Origin: DATLGD01 sp035540755
GTDB taxonomy: Bacteria; Actinomycetota; Actinomycetes; Mycobacteriales; SCTD01
DNA: 29,484 nucleotides
Reading direction: 5' to 3'
Assembly (NCBI GenBank): GCA_035540755.1
Contig: DATLGD010000138.1
Coordinates: 1 to 29,484, forward strand
The notes under the pieces were generated by a model that searched no databases, was not told the origin of the DNA, and worked only from the letters and a program-made list of their open reading frames with translations. Positions 7,029-15,155 of this stretch are shown in pieces. Each line of letters opens with the position of its first letter. Positions within the stretch are counted from its first letter, which is position 1. Made by a program: the position numbers and the translations under genes.

Positions 7029-7420
7029 GGCCGGCGCCGCGCGGCCTCGGCCACGACGGAGACCGCAGCTCCGGCGACGTCGCCGGCCGCACCCGCGACC
7101 GCGTCGCGCGCCGAGGCCGCGGTGCGGTCGGCGAGCTCCAGTGCGGCGGCGCGGGCGGCCGCGAGGGCGGCGAGGCGCTCGCGGACCGCCGCGGCGTGCC
7201 GGTGCATGGCGTCCGCGGCGTCCTCGAGGCTCTCGGCGGTCCGCCGCAGCCGCGCGACGTCGTCGGCCAGCGAGGCGCGGAAGGCCTCGGCGGCCTCGCC
7301 GCGCCAGTGCAGGTCCCGCCCGGTGGCGGCGAGCCGACCGGCGCAGCGGTGCACCGACGAGGCGGCGGCGGCAAGCCGCCGGGCGCCGGCCTCGAGCGCG
7401 TCGGGGTCGCCCTGCAGCAC
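7025..7420 (-). CDS. WXG100 family (ESAT-6-like) protein
   Basis: 131 residues from the GTG at 7418-7420, chosen because GGAGG lies eight bases upstream. An in-frame ATG at 7471 would add 17 Pro-rich residues (MLDPPPPWAARPSEGG) and is the alternative. The protein is two long helices joined by the W-x-G turn (HWRGEAAEAF, W39-R-G41), the hallmark of the family, then an extended Ala-rich helical tail of about 60 residues that makes it longer than the usual 100. Such proteins are substrates or partners of type VII secretion. It is first in a minus-strand operon with EspG-like, hydrolase and lipoprotein genes. No EccC, EccD or MycP-type component is in the window. Confidence 0.8.
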   Translation of the reverse strand: MLQGDPDALEAGARRLAAAASSVHRCAGRLAATGRDLHWRGEAAEAFRASLADDVARLRRTAESLEDAADAMHRHAAAVRERLAALAAARAAALELADRTAASARDAVAGAAGDVAGAAVSVVAEAARRRP

Positions 7421-7570
7421 GGCGCCTCCCTCCGACGGCCTGGCCGCCCAGGGCGGCGGTGGGTCGAGCATGCCGTGCCCGGCCGCCCTCCGCGTGCGCC
7501 GGCCCCGGGCTGTGGACGACCCGGGGCAGGTCGTGCAGGAGACCGGCCGCCGGCGTCGAACTCCCCGCCC

Positions 7571-8980
7571 ATGGAGCCCCGTCTGCGCACCGCCGCACTC
7601 ACCGCGTTGGCCTGCCTCGCCGCCGTCGCCGCCCCGGTCGTGGCCGCCGAGAAGGGGGAGGCCGGTCCCGGCTACGTCAAGACCAGCAACGTCGAGCACG
7701 TGATGACGCTGCCGCTCGACACCGACAGCATCGGTGGCCGGGTCTTCGACGGCGACTTCTTCCTGCGCACCGCCAAGGGCGTGTCCATCTACGACACGAG
7801 CAACCCCGAGCTCCCGCTGCTGAAGGGCTTCGTCGCCGTGCCCGCGACGCCCAACCAGGAGCGGGAGAACATCGACACCAACGGCAAGCTGCTCATCACC
7901 GGCCAGTCCATCGACGGGATCCTCTACGTCGTCGACGTCGCGAACCGCACCACGCCGCGCATCGTGTCGGTGGCGCGCGGAGCGGCCGACCACACCAACA
8001 CCTGCGTGCTCGACTGCACGTTCGTCTACGGGTCCGAGGGGACCATCACCGACCTGACCGACCCGGCCAACCCGAAGGTGCTGCCGCGCAGGTGGTTCGG
8101 GCCTGGCACCGAGGCCGGGGCGGAGCGGGTGAACGGCTCGCACGACCTCACGGAGGTCGCCCCGGGCCTGCTCGTGACGGCGAGCAACCCGGTGCTGTGG
8201 ATCGACGCCTCCGAGCCGGCCGAGCCGCGCGTCGTCGCCCGCGGCGACCTGCCCGACCGGCGCTACATGCACGGCATGGAGTGGCCGCGTGGCGGGCAGG
8301 ACCGGTTCCTGCTCGGCGGCAGCGAGACCATCGACACCCTCTGCCAGTCCGAGACGCTCAACGGCACCTTCGTGGTGTGGGACACCGCGGGCGTGAAGCA
8401 GGAGATCGCCGACCCGGAGTACCTGCCCGGCCTCGAGACGCCGGTCTTCGAGCGGACGGGCCAGTACACGCTCACCAAGGGCCTGCCGACCGACATGCGC
8501 GGCCAGGCCCCGGCCTCGCAGCACTGCGGGCACTGGTTCGACCCGCACCCGCAGTTCGAGGACGGCGGCCTCGTGGCGATGGCCTGGTACACCTACGGCG
8601 TCCGCTTCCTCGAGGTGCTCGCCGACGGCACGGTGGAGGAGCGCGGCTTCTGGCAGCCGCTGCCCGGTGTCTCGTCCTCGGTGTACTGGGTGAGCGAGGA
8701 CGTCGTCTGGGTGACCGACTACACCGCCCGCGGACTCGACGTGCTCAAGCTCGACCGCGAGGCGCCCGCCGAGACCGACGCGGCGTCCCCCGGCCAGTTC
8801 GTCGAGGCCGGCTCGGCCGAGGAGCGGCGGGCCGCCGACCTCATCGACGCCGCGCACGACCCCAGCCACCACACGGGGCTGTCGGTCGCCGAGATCACCG
8901 ACGCCTGGGTCTGCAAGCCGGTCGGCGGGCCTGCCCCGCTCGGCCGGCCCACGCTCGCAGCGGGGCTGCTGGCCGGGTAG
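7571..8980 (+). CDS. Secreted LVIVD-repeat beta-propeller protein (copy 1)
   Basis: 469 residues from the ATG at 7571, chosen because it starts a signal peptide (RLRTAALTALACLAAVAAPVVAA, cleavage near residue 26). No strong ribosome binding site is next to it; AGGAG lies more than 25 bases upstream. The mature protein carries repeated strands of the LVIVD type (VSIYDTSNPELPLLKGF, LYVVDVANRTTPRIVSV, TDLTDPANPKVL, WIDASEPAEPRVV), which fold as propeller blades, and C-terminal DVLKLDREAP. The His-rich segments (HCGHWFDPHPQ, YMHGMEW) could bind metal (inference). No enzymatic function is assigned to this family. It faces a second protein of the same kind (9372-10883). Confidence 0.8.
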   Translation: MEPRLRTAALTALACLAAVAAPVVAAEKGEAGPGYVKTSNVEHVMTLPLDTDSIGGRVFDGDFFLRTAKGVSIYDTSNPELPLLKGFVAVPATPNQERENIDTNGKLLITGQSIDGILYVVDVANRTTPRIVSVARGAADHTNTCVLDCTFVYGSEGTITDLTDPANPKVLPRRWFGPGTEAGAERVNGSHDLTEVAPGLLVTASNPVLWIDASEPAEPRVVARGDLPDRRYMHGMEWPRGGQDRFLLGGSETIDTLCQSETLNGTFVVWDTAGVKQEIADPEYLPGLETPVFERTGQYTLTKGLPTDMRGQAPASQHCGHWFDPHPQFEDGGLVAMAWYTYGVRFLEVLADGTVEERGFWQPLPGVSSSVYWVSEDVVWVTDYTARGLDVLKLDREAPAETDAASPGQFVEAGSAEERRAADLIDAAHDPSHHTGLSVAEITDAWVCKPVGGPAPLGRPTLAAGLLAG

Positions 8981-8984
8981 CCGG

Positions 8985-9195
8985 TCAGGGGTCGCTGCAG
9001 CGGAGTCCGTCGAGCGGCTCGAGCACGACCGACCGCGATCTCCCGGTCGGTCGTCCACCGGTACTGCGCGTACGGCGGGAGGCCGCCACCGCGCTCCACC
9101 TCCGGGTGGGCGAGCCGGTTCCCGTACCGGGCCGGGTGGTCTGGCGCCCCCTCGGAGGCGACGGCGGCGTAGGCGCCCGCGTGCTCCACCGACAC
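8985..9195 (-). pseudogene. Small gene relic with 4-bp duplication frameshift
   Basis: On the minus strand, a GTG at 9193-9195 opens a frame with G/C-ending codons and natural composition (HAGAYAAVASEG, YGNRLAHPEVE, LPPYAQYRWTTDREI). After about 55 codons codon quality collapses, but shifting frame gives VVLEPLDGLRCSDP and a TGA at 8985-8987. Removing one copy of a GTCG tandem duplication (GACC GACC on the plus strand near 9027-9034) rejoins the frames into 68 residues. The duplication lies in a perfect 10-bp inverted repeat (9025-9054). The family is not recognised. It may be a remnant of a larger gene or a small gene with a sequencing error. Confidence 0.35.
9025..9054 (+). terminator. 10-bp hairpin 45 nt after the LVIVD copy 1 stop
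   Basis: ACGACCGACC (9025-9034) and GGTCGGTCGT (9045-9054) are perfect inverted repeats with a 10-nt loop, placed where a terminator of the plus-strand gene ending at 8980 would be expected. There is no U-tract. It overlaps the suspected frameshift of the minus-strand relic. Confidence 0.4.
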
Positions 9196-9327
9196 ATCAG
9201 CGGCGTCCCGCCGGAGCCCTCTACAGCTCGGTTCGACGTCCACCCGGCCCACCGGGCTCGGGTCGTGCTCCCGTTGGGGCGGCATGCGCGCTGGTCCAGC
9301 ACCGCGGTCCGCGCGGCCCGGAGCACG

Positions 9328-9365
9328 CCGCTGCCCCGCCCGGCAGGTCGCGGGCGGGGCAGCGG
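9328..9365 (-). terminator. Strong 15-bp hairpin terminator of LVIVD copy 2
   Basis: The stem CCGCTGCCCCGCCCG (9328-9342) pairs with CGGGCGGGGCAGCGG (9351-9365) around an 8-nt loop, starting 6 nt beyond the TAG at 9372-9374. It is perfect and symmetric, so it may stop transcription from both sides. The rest of the 391-nt gap (8981-9371) holds only the relic and the hairpin at 9025. Confidence 0.7.
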
Positions 9366-9371
9366 CGGGAA

Positions 9372-10883
9372 CTAGATCGTGGGCGACGCGCAGAGCGGCA
9401 CGAGGTTGCCGAAGCTGTAGTCGTACTTCGGCTTCAGCGCCACTGCGGCGGCATCCTGCCACTGCCCGCCGTCGGCGCTGGCCGGGGCGTCGGGCTGGTA
9501 CTTGAAGACGTCCAGGCCGCGCTTGAGGTCGTTGGCGAACACGTACGCCGAGCCGTCGGCCTCGAACTTGTGGATCTTCGACGCCCAGGTCTCGCTGTTG
9601 TCGAACCAGCGGTAGGCCACCTCGCGCATGCCCATCGGCAGGTTGCCGCCGACCTCCGGAGAGACGCCGACGGAAGCGCCGACGAGGCCGGAGATGTCGA
9701 CCACGCGGGTGCCGGCGTTGTACCAGCCGATCGTCATGAGCTTCTGCTCCGGGTAGAAGCGCAGCACGTGGCTGGTGCAGCGCAGCGACTCCCCGGTGCC
9801 GTTGCCGGCGCCGGCCACCCGCGCCTCCGGGATGTTCCAGTAGCCGACCCGCACCGGGTTGCGCTCGAGCTGGCCGGTGATGTCGTAGATGCCGACGCCG
9901 CCGCCCGGGCACCAGCCGTTGCCGGCCGCACCGGCGAACTCGTCGGTGACGGCCAGGAAGGTGCGCTCCCCGAGGACGGGGTCCTTGATCGTGACCGGGT
10001 CGGACTGGTGCTGGATGCCCAGCGTGGGGTCGACGATGCTGCTGATCACCGACGGCTTGGCCGGGTCGGTGGTGTCGATGATCACGGTGTGGGTGATGGC
10101 CGCGGCGTAGGCGCGGGTGCCGGCCGCGTTGAAGGTGATGTCGTGGGCGTCGATGCCCGTCGTCAGCCGGAGGTCGCCGAGCTTCTTGGGTGCCTCGAGG
10201 TCGGTGATGTCGAAGTACTCGATCGCCGCGTTGGTGGCCCGGGTGAGCTCGTTGTTGCTGTTGTAGAGGTACCGGCCCGAGGGGTGCACGGTCTGGTTGT
10301 GCGAGCCGAGCGGGATCTCGACGAACCGCACCAGCTCCGGGGCGTACGGGTTGGTGATCTCGACGATGAACGTGCCGTTCGGGCGGCTGGTGAAGCCCTT
10401 GTCGCGCGCCGCCTGGTAGCACGGCGACGACGTCGTGCCCGAGCTGTCGGTGACGTAGGTGGCGAACGTGCGCCCGCCGAGGTCGGGCCGGGTGAAGACC
10501 TGCACGTCGCCCTGGCTGTTGATGCACTCGAAGATGCCCGCCGTCACCGGCTTCTCCGGGTCGGTGATGTCGATGATCTGCATCCCGGAGTTGCGGACGC
10601 CGTCGATGTTGATGGTGCCGGCGACGGCGAACTCACGGACCCCGGAGACACCGCGCTCGACCGCGTCGGGCAGCCCCGTCACGTCCAGGGTGGCGAACTC
10701 GATGTCGCTGCCCTTGGCGGGCGTGCTGCTGCCCGGCGCCGGCGCGTGCGGGAGGTTGGCGACGTGCGTGAGGTTGCTGCTGCCGGTCTCGGCGACGGCG
10801 TCGGAGCCGCCGGTCGCGAACGAGATGCCGGGGAGCAGCGCTGTCACGAGCGTGGCGGACAGCAGGGCGGTGCGCGAGCGCAT
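9372..10883 (-). CDS. Secreted LVIVD-repeat beta-propeller protein (copy 2)
   Basis: 503 residues from the ATG at 10881-10883, with AGGAG five to six bases upstream and a Sec signal peptide (RSRTALLSATLVTALLPGISFA, cleavage near 23-27). Repeated blade-like strands are clear: MQIIDITDPEKPVTAGIFE, FIVEITNPYAPELVRFVEI, IEYFDITDLEAPKKLGDL, TVIIDTTDPAKPSVISSI, VGIYDITGQLERNPVRVGY and TRVVDISGLVG. The arrangement matches the LVIVD family of extracellular propellers. Four cysteines may form disulfides. His residues recur between blades (GSHNQTVHPSGRYLY, GIDAHDITFN). It shares architecture with the convergent gene at 7571 but is not close in sequence by eye. The function is unknown; a surface scaffold or binding protein is inferred. 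Confidence 0.85.
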   Translation of the reverse strand: MRSRTALLSATLVTALLPGISFATGGSDAVAETGSSNLTHVANLPHAPAPGSSTPAKGSDIEFATLDVTGLPDAVERGVSGVREFAVAGTINIDGVRNSGMQIIDITDPEKPVTAGIFECINSQGDVQVFTRPDLGGRTFATYVTDSSGTTSSPCYQAARDKGFTSRPNGTFIVEITNPYAPELVRFVEIPLGSHNQTVHPSGRYLYNSNNELTRATNAAIEYFDITDLEAPKKLGDLRLTTGIDAHDITFNAAGTRAYAAAITHTVIIDTTDPAKPSVISSIVDPTLGIQHQSDPVTIKDPVLGERTFLAVTDEFAGAAGNGWCPGGGVGIYDITGQLERNPVRVGYWNIPEARVAGAGNGTGESLRCTSHVLRFYPEQKLMTIGWYNAGTRVVDISGLVGASVGVSPEVGGNLPMGMREVAYRWFDNSETWASKIHKFEADGSAYVFANDLKRGLDVFKYQPDAPASADGGQWQDAAAVALKPKYDYSFGNLVPLCASPTI

Positions 10884-11070
10884 AGGGTCTCCTGGTCTCG
10901 GCGAGGGTGCTCCGCGTTCCTTCGCCGCGCCGGCCCGGATCCCTGCCGGCTGCCGGCCGTGCCGCGCGACGCCTGTCGTGCGCAGCAGCCGCAGGCCGCC
11001 TGGGTCGAGCCGCGCGGTTCGGCCCGGGTCCACCGGGAAGACCGGACCGGACGCCGGTCGAGGGGGATGC

Positions 11071-12117
11071 ATGCACGACGCCGCGGCCGCGCGGCCCGAG
11101 GTCGCCCGCGCGCCCCTGCGACGGCTGCTGGCGCCGTACGCGCTCGCCGTGGTCCTCGCGTCGGTCTCGGGGCTGGTGGCCGTGGCCGTCGCCTCCGCGT
11201 ACGGACTGCCCCTTCGCGACCCGGACGGCCTGGCCGGCCCCTCCTACGTCCGGCTCCCGGCGGTCGTCGCCCTGTTCCTGCTGGCCGACGTCGTGCCGCG
11301 CGCCCTGTGGCGCCGCACCGGCCTGCGCGCCGTCGCCCGGGAGCGGTGGTCACCGCAGCGGCTGGCGGTGGTCGCGGTGGGGCTCGGCTCGTTCTACGTC
11401 ACCTACGTCTCCTACCGCAACCTCAAGGGCGCGCTGCCCTTCGCCCGGCCCGAGGTGCTCGACCGCGACCTGCTCGCGCTGGACGAGGCCATGGCGTTCG
11501 GCAACGACCCGGCAGCGCTGCTGCACGACCTGCTGGGCACCGGCGTCGCGGCGCACCTGCTCGCGGCCGTCTACCTGCTGTTCCTCGCCTTCGTGCCGCT
11601 GTCGCTGGCCGCGGCCCTGGTCTGGAGCCGCGACCTGCGCACCGGCGCCTGGTACGTCACGGCGCTGTGCCTCAACTGGCTGCTGGGGGCGGCGACCTAC
11701 TACCTGGTGCCCTCTCTCGGCCCGGTCTTCGTCCGGCCGGGCGCCTACGCCGCCCTGCCGGAGACCGGCGTCTCGGCGCTGCAGGACAGCCTTCTCACCG
11801 CCCGCGCCGAGGTGCTCGCCGACCCGGTCGGCGCCGACGCCATCGCCGGGATCGCCGGGTTCGCCTCGCTGCACACCTCGATCGTCTTCAGCGCGGCGCT
11901 GCTCGCCCACCTGCTCGGGCTGCGCGCCGCCGTCCGGTGGGCGGCCTGGGTGTTCCTCGCCCTGACCGTGCTCGCCACCGCCTACTTCGGCTGGCACTAC
12001 CTCGTCGACGACGTCGCGGGGCTCGCGGTGGGCGGCCTGGCCGTGCTGCTGGCCGGCTGGGCCACGCGGCAGCTGGCCACCAGGTCGGAACCCGAGCCGA
12101 GCCCGGCGGCCGGGTGA
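11071..12117 (+). CDS. PAP2-superfamily membrane phosphatase/phosphotransferase
   Basis: 348 residues from the ATG at 11071 with a G-rich AGGGGG just upstream; an overlapping out-of-frame ATG at 11067 is ignored. It has about seven hydrophobic segments. Residues 115-145 (YRNLKGALPFARPEVLDRDL) and YYLVPSLGPVF (210-220) are typical of the PAP2 subgroup that includes inositol-phosphoceramide synthase-like proteins. The catalytic motifs are present near the C-terminus: SLHTS (266-270) and GWHYLVDD (H309, D313), acting on phosphate esters at the outer membrane face. Likely substrates are lipid phosphates or phospholipid head groups. It is divergent from the LVIVD gene at 10883, with a shared 187-bp intergenic region. 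Confidence 0.85.
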   Translation: MHDAAAARPEVARAPLRRLLAPYALAVVLASVSGLVAVAVASAYGLPLRDPDGLAGPSYVRLPAVVALFLLADVVPRALWRRTGLRAVARERWSPQRLAVVAVGLGSFYVTYVSYRNLKGALPFARPEVLDRDLLALDEAMAFGNDPAALLHDLLGTGVAAHLLAAVYLLFLAFVPLSLAAALVWSRDLRTGAWYVTALCLNWLLGAATYYLVPSLGPVFVRPGAYAALPETGVSALQDSLLTARAEVLADPVGADAIAGIAGFASLHTSIVFSAALLAHLLGLRAAVRWAAWVFLALTVLATAYFGWHYLVDDVAGLAVGGLAVLLAGWATRQLATRSEPEPSPAAG

Positions 12118-12202
12118 CGCCGACCCCGCCGCCGCCGGGTGGCGGTGAGCGCCTCAGTAGCGTCGGGCCCCACAACGGCGGACGACGGCGACAGGTGGAC
12201 GG

Positions 12203-12787
12203 ATGAGGATCTTGCTGGTCGGGGCACCCGGCTCGGGCAAGGGGACGCAGGCCGAGCTGCTCAGCAGCGCGCTCGGCCTCGAGCACATCTCCAGCGGCGA
12301 CCTGCTGCGCGGCCACGTGGCGCGCGAGACGGCGATCGGGCGCAGCGTCCAGGAGTTCGTCCGCCGGGGCGACCTCGTCCCCGACAGCATCGTCATGGAC
12401 ATGCTGCGCAAGCCGGTGGTGGAGGCGGCGGACAGCGGCGGCTACATCCTCGACGGCTTCCCGCGGACCGTGCAGCAGGCCCAGGCCGCCTACGACACGG
12501 CGCGCACGCTCGGCGTGCAGGTGCAGGTGGCGGTGCACCTCGACGTCCCGGAGGAGGAGCTGGTGCGCCGCCTGCTCGCCCGCGGCCGCGGGGCGGATGA
12601 CACCGAGGACGTCATCCGGCACCGGCAGCGCGTCTACCAGGAGCAGACGACGCCGATGCTCGGCTACTACTCCGACCGCGAGGAGCTCATCACGGTCGAC
12701 GGCACCCGGTCGCCCGAGCAGGTGCACGCGACGATCCTCGAGCAGCTCGAGAAGGTGCGCCCGCGGCTGGAGGGCACCGAGGCCTGA
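12203..12787 (+). CDS. adk: Adenylate kinase, short form
   Basis: 194 residues catalysing ATP + AMP to 2 ADP. The P-loop GAPGSGKGTQ (residues 7-16), the AMP-site SSGDLLR, DGFPRTVQQAQ and the LID arginines in RGRGADDTEDVIRHRQRVY are all present. The LID is a short loop without the zinc-finger insert, as in other actinobacterial adenylate kinases. The ATG at 12203 is preceded by AGGTGGACGG. A TAGCGT word at 12158-12163 may be a -10 element. It is not in the usual secY-adk-map setting; no ribosomal protein neighbour is here, so it may be a second copy or a displaced one. Function is secure at the family level; a nucleoside monophosphate other than AMP remains possible. Confidence 0.85.
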   Translation: MRILLVGAPGSGKGTQAELLSSALGLEHISSGDLLRGHVARETAIGRSVQEFVRRGDLVPDSIVMDMLRKPVVEAADSGGYILDGFPRTVQQAQAAYDTARTLGVQVQVAVHLDVPEEELVRRLLARGRGADDTEDVIRHRQRVYQEQTTPMLGYYSDREELITVDGTRSPEQVHATILEQLEKVRPRLEGTEA

Positions 12788-12831
12788 CCGGCCGGGCGGC
12801 CCCATCGGGACCAGCGCGCACCCTCGTCCGG

Positions 12832-15155
12832 GTGACGGGGCTACACCTGCGAGGTGAGCGTGCCGACGACCTGGACGTGGGGGACGACCAGCGCAGCGGC
12901 ACAGGGCTGCCCAGCGGCGGACCGGGTGCGGTGCGGCCTGCCGCCGTGGTCGGGTCCGGCCGGCTCGTCGACCGCGCGGAGTTCCTGTCCGGCGTCCTCG
13001 ACACGGTGTCGGTGGGGATCGTCGCCTGCGACGCCGCCGGGCGGCTGACCCTGTTCAACGAGACCGCGCGCGCCCTGCACGGCACCGGCGAGGACTCCTC
13101 GGTGCCGCCCAGCAGGTGGCCCGCCCACTTCCACCTCTTCGAGCCGGACGGGCTGACGCCGCTGCCGGCCTCCCGCGCCCCGCTGTACCGCGCGCTCACC
13201 GAGGGCTCGGTCGAGCACGTCGAGGTCGTCATCGCTCCACCCGGCCTGCCGGCGCGGACGGTGCGGTGCGACGGACGGGCGCTGCTCGACGCCGACGGCG
13301 GGGTCGTCGGCGCGGTCGTGGCACTGACCGACATGACGGCCGCCCGGGCGGCCGAGCGGCGGCTGCGCGCCGCCCACGACGCCCTGACCCGCTCCAGCTC
13401 GGCACTGGCCCGCAGCGAGGCGCAGTTCCGCACCGCCTTCGAGCGCGGACCGACGCCGATGTGCCGGCTCGACGGCGACGGCGTCGTGGTGCACCTCAAC
13501 CCGGCGCTGCGGCGCCTGCTGGCCCGTTCCAGTGCGGCGGTGCTCGGGCGCCGCATCACCTCGCTGGTGGTGCCGAGCGACCGCGAGCAGGTCGAGATCG
13601 CGCTGGCCGCCGCGGGCAGCCCGGACCTCGACGTGGACCTCGTGGAGGTCCGGCTCCGCCGCCCGGACGGCAGCCTGGTCTGGTGCGAGCTGACCGTGAG
13701 CACCAGCGAGGACGACGGCGGAGGTGCGCTGCTGGTGCAGCTGGCCGACGTCGACGCCCGCAAGCGGCGGGAGGACGACCTCGAGCGGCGGGCCAACCGC
13801 GACGAGCTCACCGGGCTGCCCAACCGGTCGGCGCTGCTGCGCGCGCTCGGCGAGCGGCTCGCGGCCGGCGTGCTGACCCCGCCGCCCGGACTGCTGTTCC
13901 TCGACCTCGACGGCTTCAAGGCTGTCAACGACGACGCCGGCCACGGCGTCGTCGACGAGGTGCTCGTCGAGGTGGGCCGGCGGCTGCGCGACGCCGTCCG
14001 GCCCGAGGACCTCGTGGCAAGGCTCGGCGGGGACGAGTTCGTCGTGCTGTTCGACCCGGTGCCCGGCGGGCCCGACCTCGTCGAGCGGCTGCACGAGGCG
14101 CTGCGCACGCCGGTGCCGACCACTGCCGGCCCGCGGGCGATGACGGCGAGCATCGGCACCGGTGCGGCCGGGCTCGGTGAGGACCCGAGCGTCGTCCTCG
14201 CCCGGGCCGACGCGGCGATGTACGACAGCAAGGCCCGGCGCCGGTCCGGCCCGACCGACCTGCGCCGTCGCCCTGGGCGCAACCCCGCCCTCCAGCCGCG
14301 CATCGCCGAGCTGCTCGCGACCGCCGAAGCCGAGGACCGGCTCGACGTGCGCTACCAGCCGGTGGTCGACCTCGCCAGCGGCGCGACCGTCGGCGCGGAG
14401 GCGCTGCTGCGGATGCGCACCCGCTCGGGCAAGGAGGTCGGACCCGACGCCTTCGTGCCGGTCGCCGAGGCCAGCGGCGACATCCACGCGCTCGGCGAGT
14501 GGGTGCTGCGTCGCTCCTGCGCGCAGGCGGCCGAGTGGAAGCGGATGCTGCCGGCCGGCACCGACTTCGGGATCGGCGTCAACCTCAGCCCCCGCCAGCT
14601 CGACGACCCCGCCCTCCTCGACCGCCTCGACGCCTCGAGGGCGGCGTCGAGGCGTCGGCCCTGGAGCCGTCCGCCCTGGTGCTCGAGCTCACCGAGCGGC
14701 TGCTCACCGCCGACACCGACGAGGTGCGCCGCACCCTGCGCGGCGTGCGCGACCGCGGCGTGCACCTGGCCTGCGACGACTTCGGCTCCGGTTACGCGTC
14801 CCTGCGCTACCTCGAGGAGCTGCCGGTCGACGTCATCAAGATCGACCGCTCGTGGACGTCGCGGCTGCCGACCGAGGGCCGCTCCGGGCGGCTGGCCCGC
14901 GGCGTCGTGCGGCTGGCCACCACCACCGGCCTCACGGTCATCGCCGAGGGCATCGAGGTGCCCGCCGAGCGCGAGGCGCTGCGCGGGGAGGCTTGCCGGC
15001 TCGGCCAGGGCTACCTGTTCTCCCGCCCGGTCGCCGGCACCCGGATCACCGCGGCACTGCTCGGCGGCTCGACCGGCGTGCCCCCGCAGCCGGGCCCTCA
15101 GGACGGGCTGCGCAGGTCCAGCCAGTCGCCGAGCATCGGGTCGACGAGCCGGTAG
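12832..15155 (+). pseudogene. PAS-PAS-GGDEF-EAL cyclic-di-GMP protein, frameshifted
   Basis: A sensor/turnover protein for c-di-GMP. In the first frame (12832 to about 14636): PAS-like domain (about 45-165), second PAS (190-310), then GGDEF with FLDLDGFKAVND, LGGDEFVV (399-403) and an RPED inhibitory site (390-393) five residues before it, then the start of EAL (AEALLRM, E523; VNLSPRQL). The frame then turns to arginine-rich nonsense, while the next frame carries the rest of EAL: LELTERLL, DDFGSGYASLRYL, VIKIDRS, VIAEGIEV and GQGYLFSRPV, ending at 15155. Adding one C near 14633-14636 restores DALEGGVEASAL. All catalytic motifs are otherwise intact, so the break is recent or a sequencing error. 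The GTG at 12832 lacks a clear ribosome binding site; later GTGs (12877, 12929) are alternatives. The end overlaps the convergent ATPase gene by 58 nt. Confidence 0.8.
14623..14654. repeat. Perfect 12-bp inverted repeat at the frameshift
   Basis: CGCCTCGACGCC (14623-14634) and GGCGTCGAGGCG (14643-14654) pair perfectly around the 8-nt loop TCGAGGGC. The missing base of the GGDEF-EAL gene is inferred at 14633-14636, the stem/loop edge. Such hairpins promote both sequencing compression and replication slippage. Confidence 0.8.

Noticed and set aside
8996..9371. Complete protein-coding gene on the plus strand between the two LVIVD genes
   Set aside because: Plus-strand frames are Arg/Pro-rich with no start signal; only the minus-strand relic shows coding-like codons.
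5548..9375. Plus-strand open frame of about 1275 codons across the WXG100 operon and the LVIVD gene
   Set aside because: It runs antisense to four overlapping genes with clear motifs and out of frame with the LVIVD gene; its product is Arg/Gly/Ala-rich low complexity, as expected for shadow frames at this GC.
12841..14487. Minus-strand frame of 548 codons opposite the GGDEF-EAL gene
   Set aside because: The product is Gly/Arg/Ala/His-rich without domains, while the plus strand encodes two PAS domains and an exact GGDEF motif.
14600..14680. Programmed ribosomal frameshift in the GGDEF-EAL gene
   Set aside because: No slippery heptamer or stop codon at the site; the hairpin surrounds rather than follows the shift point. 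An indel is simpler.
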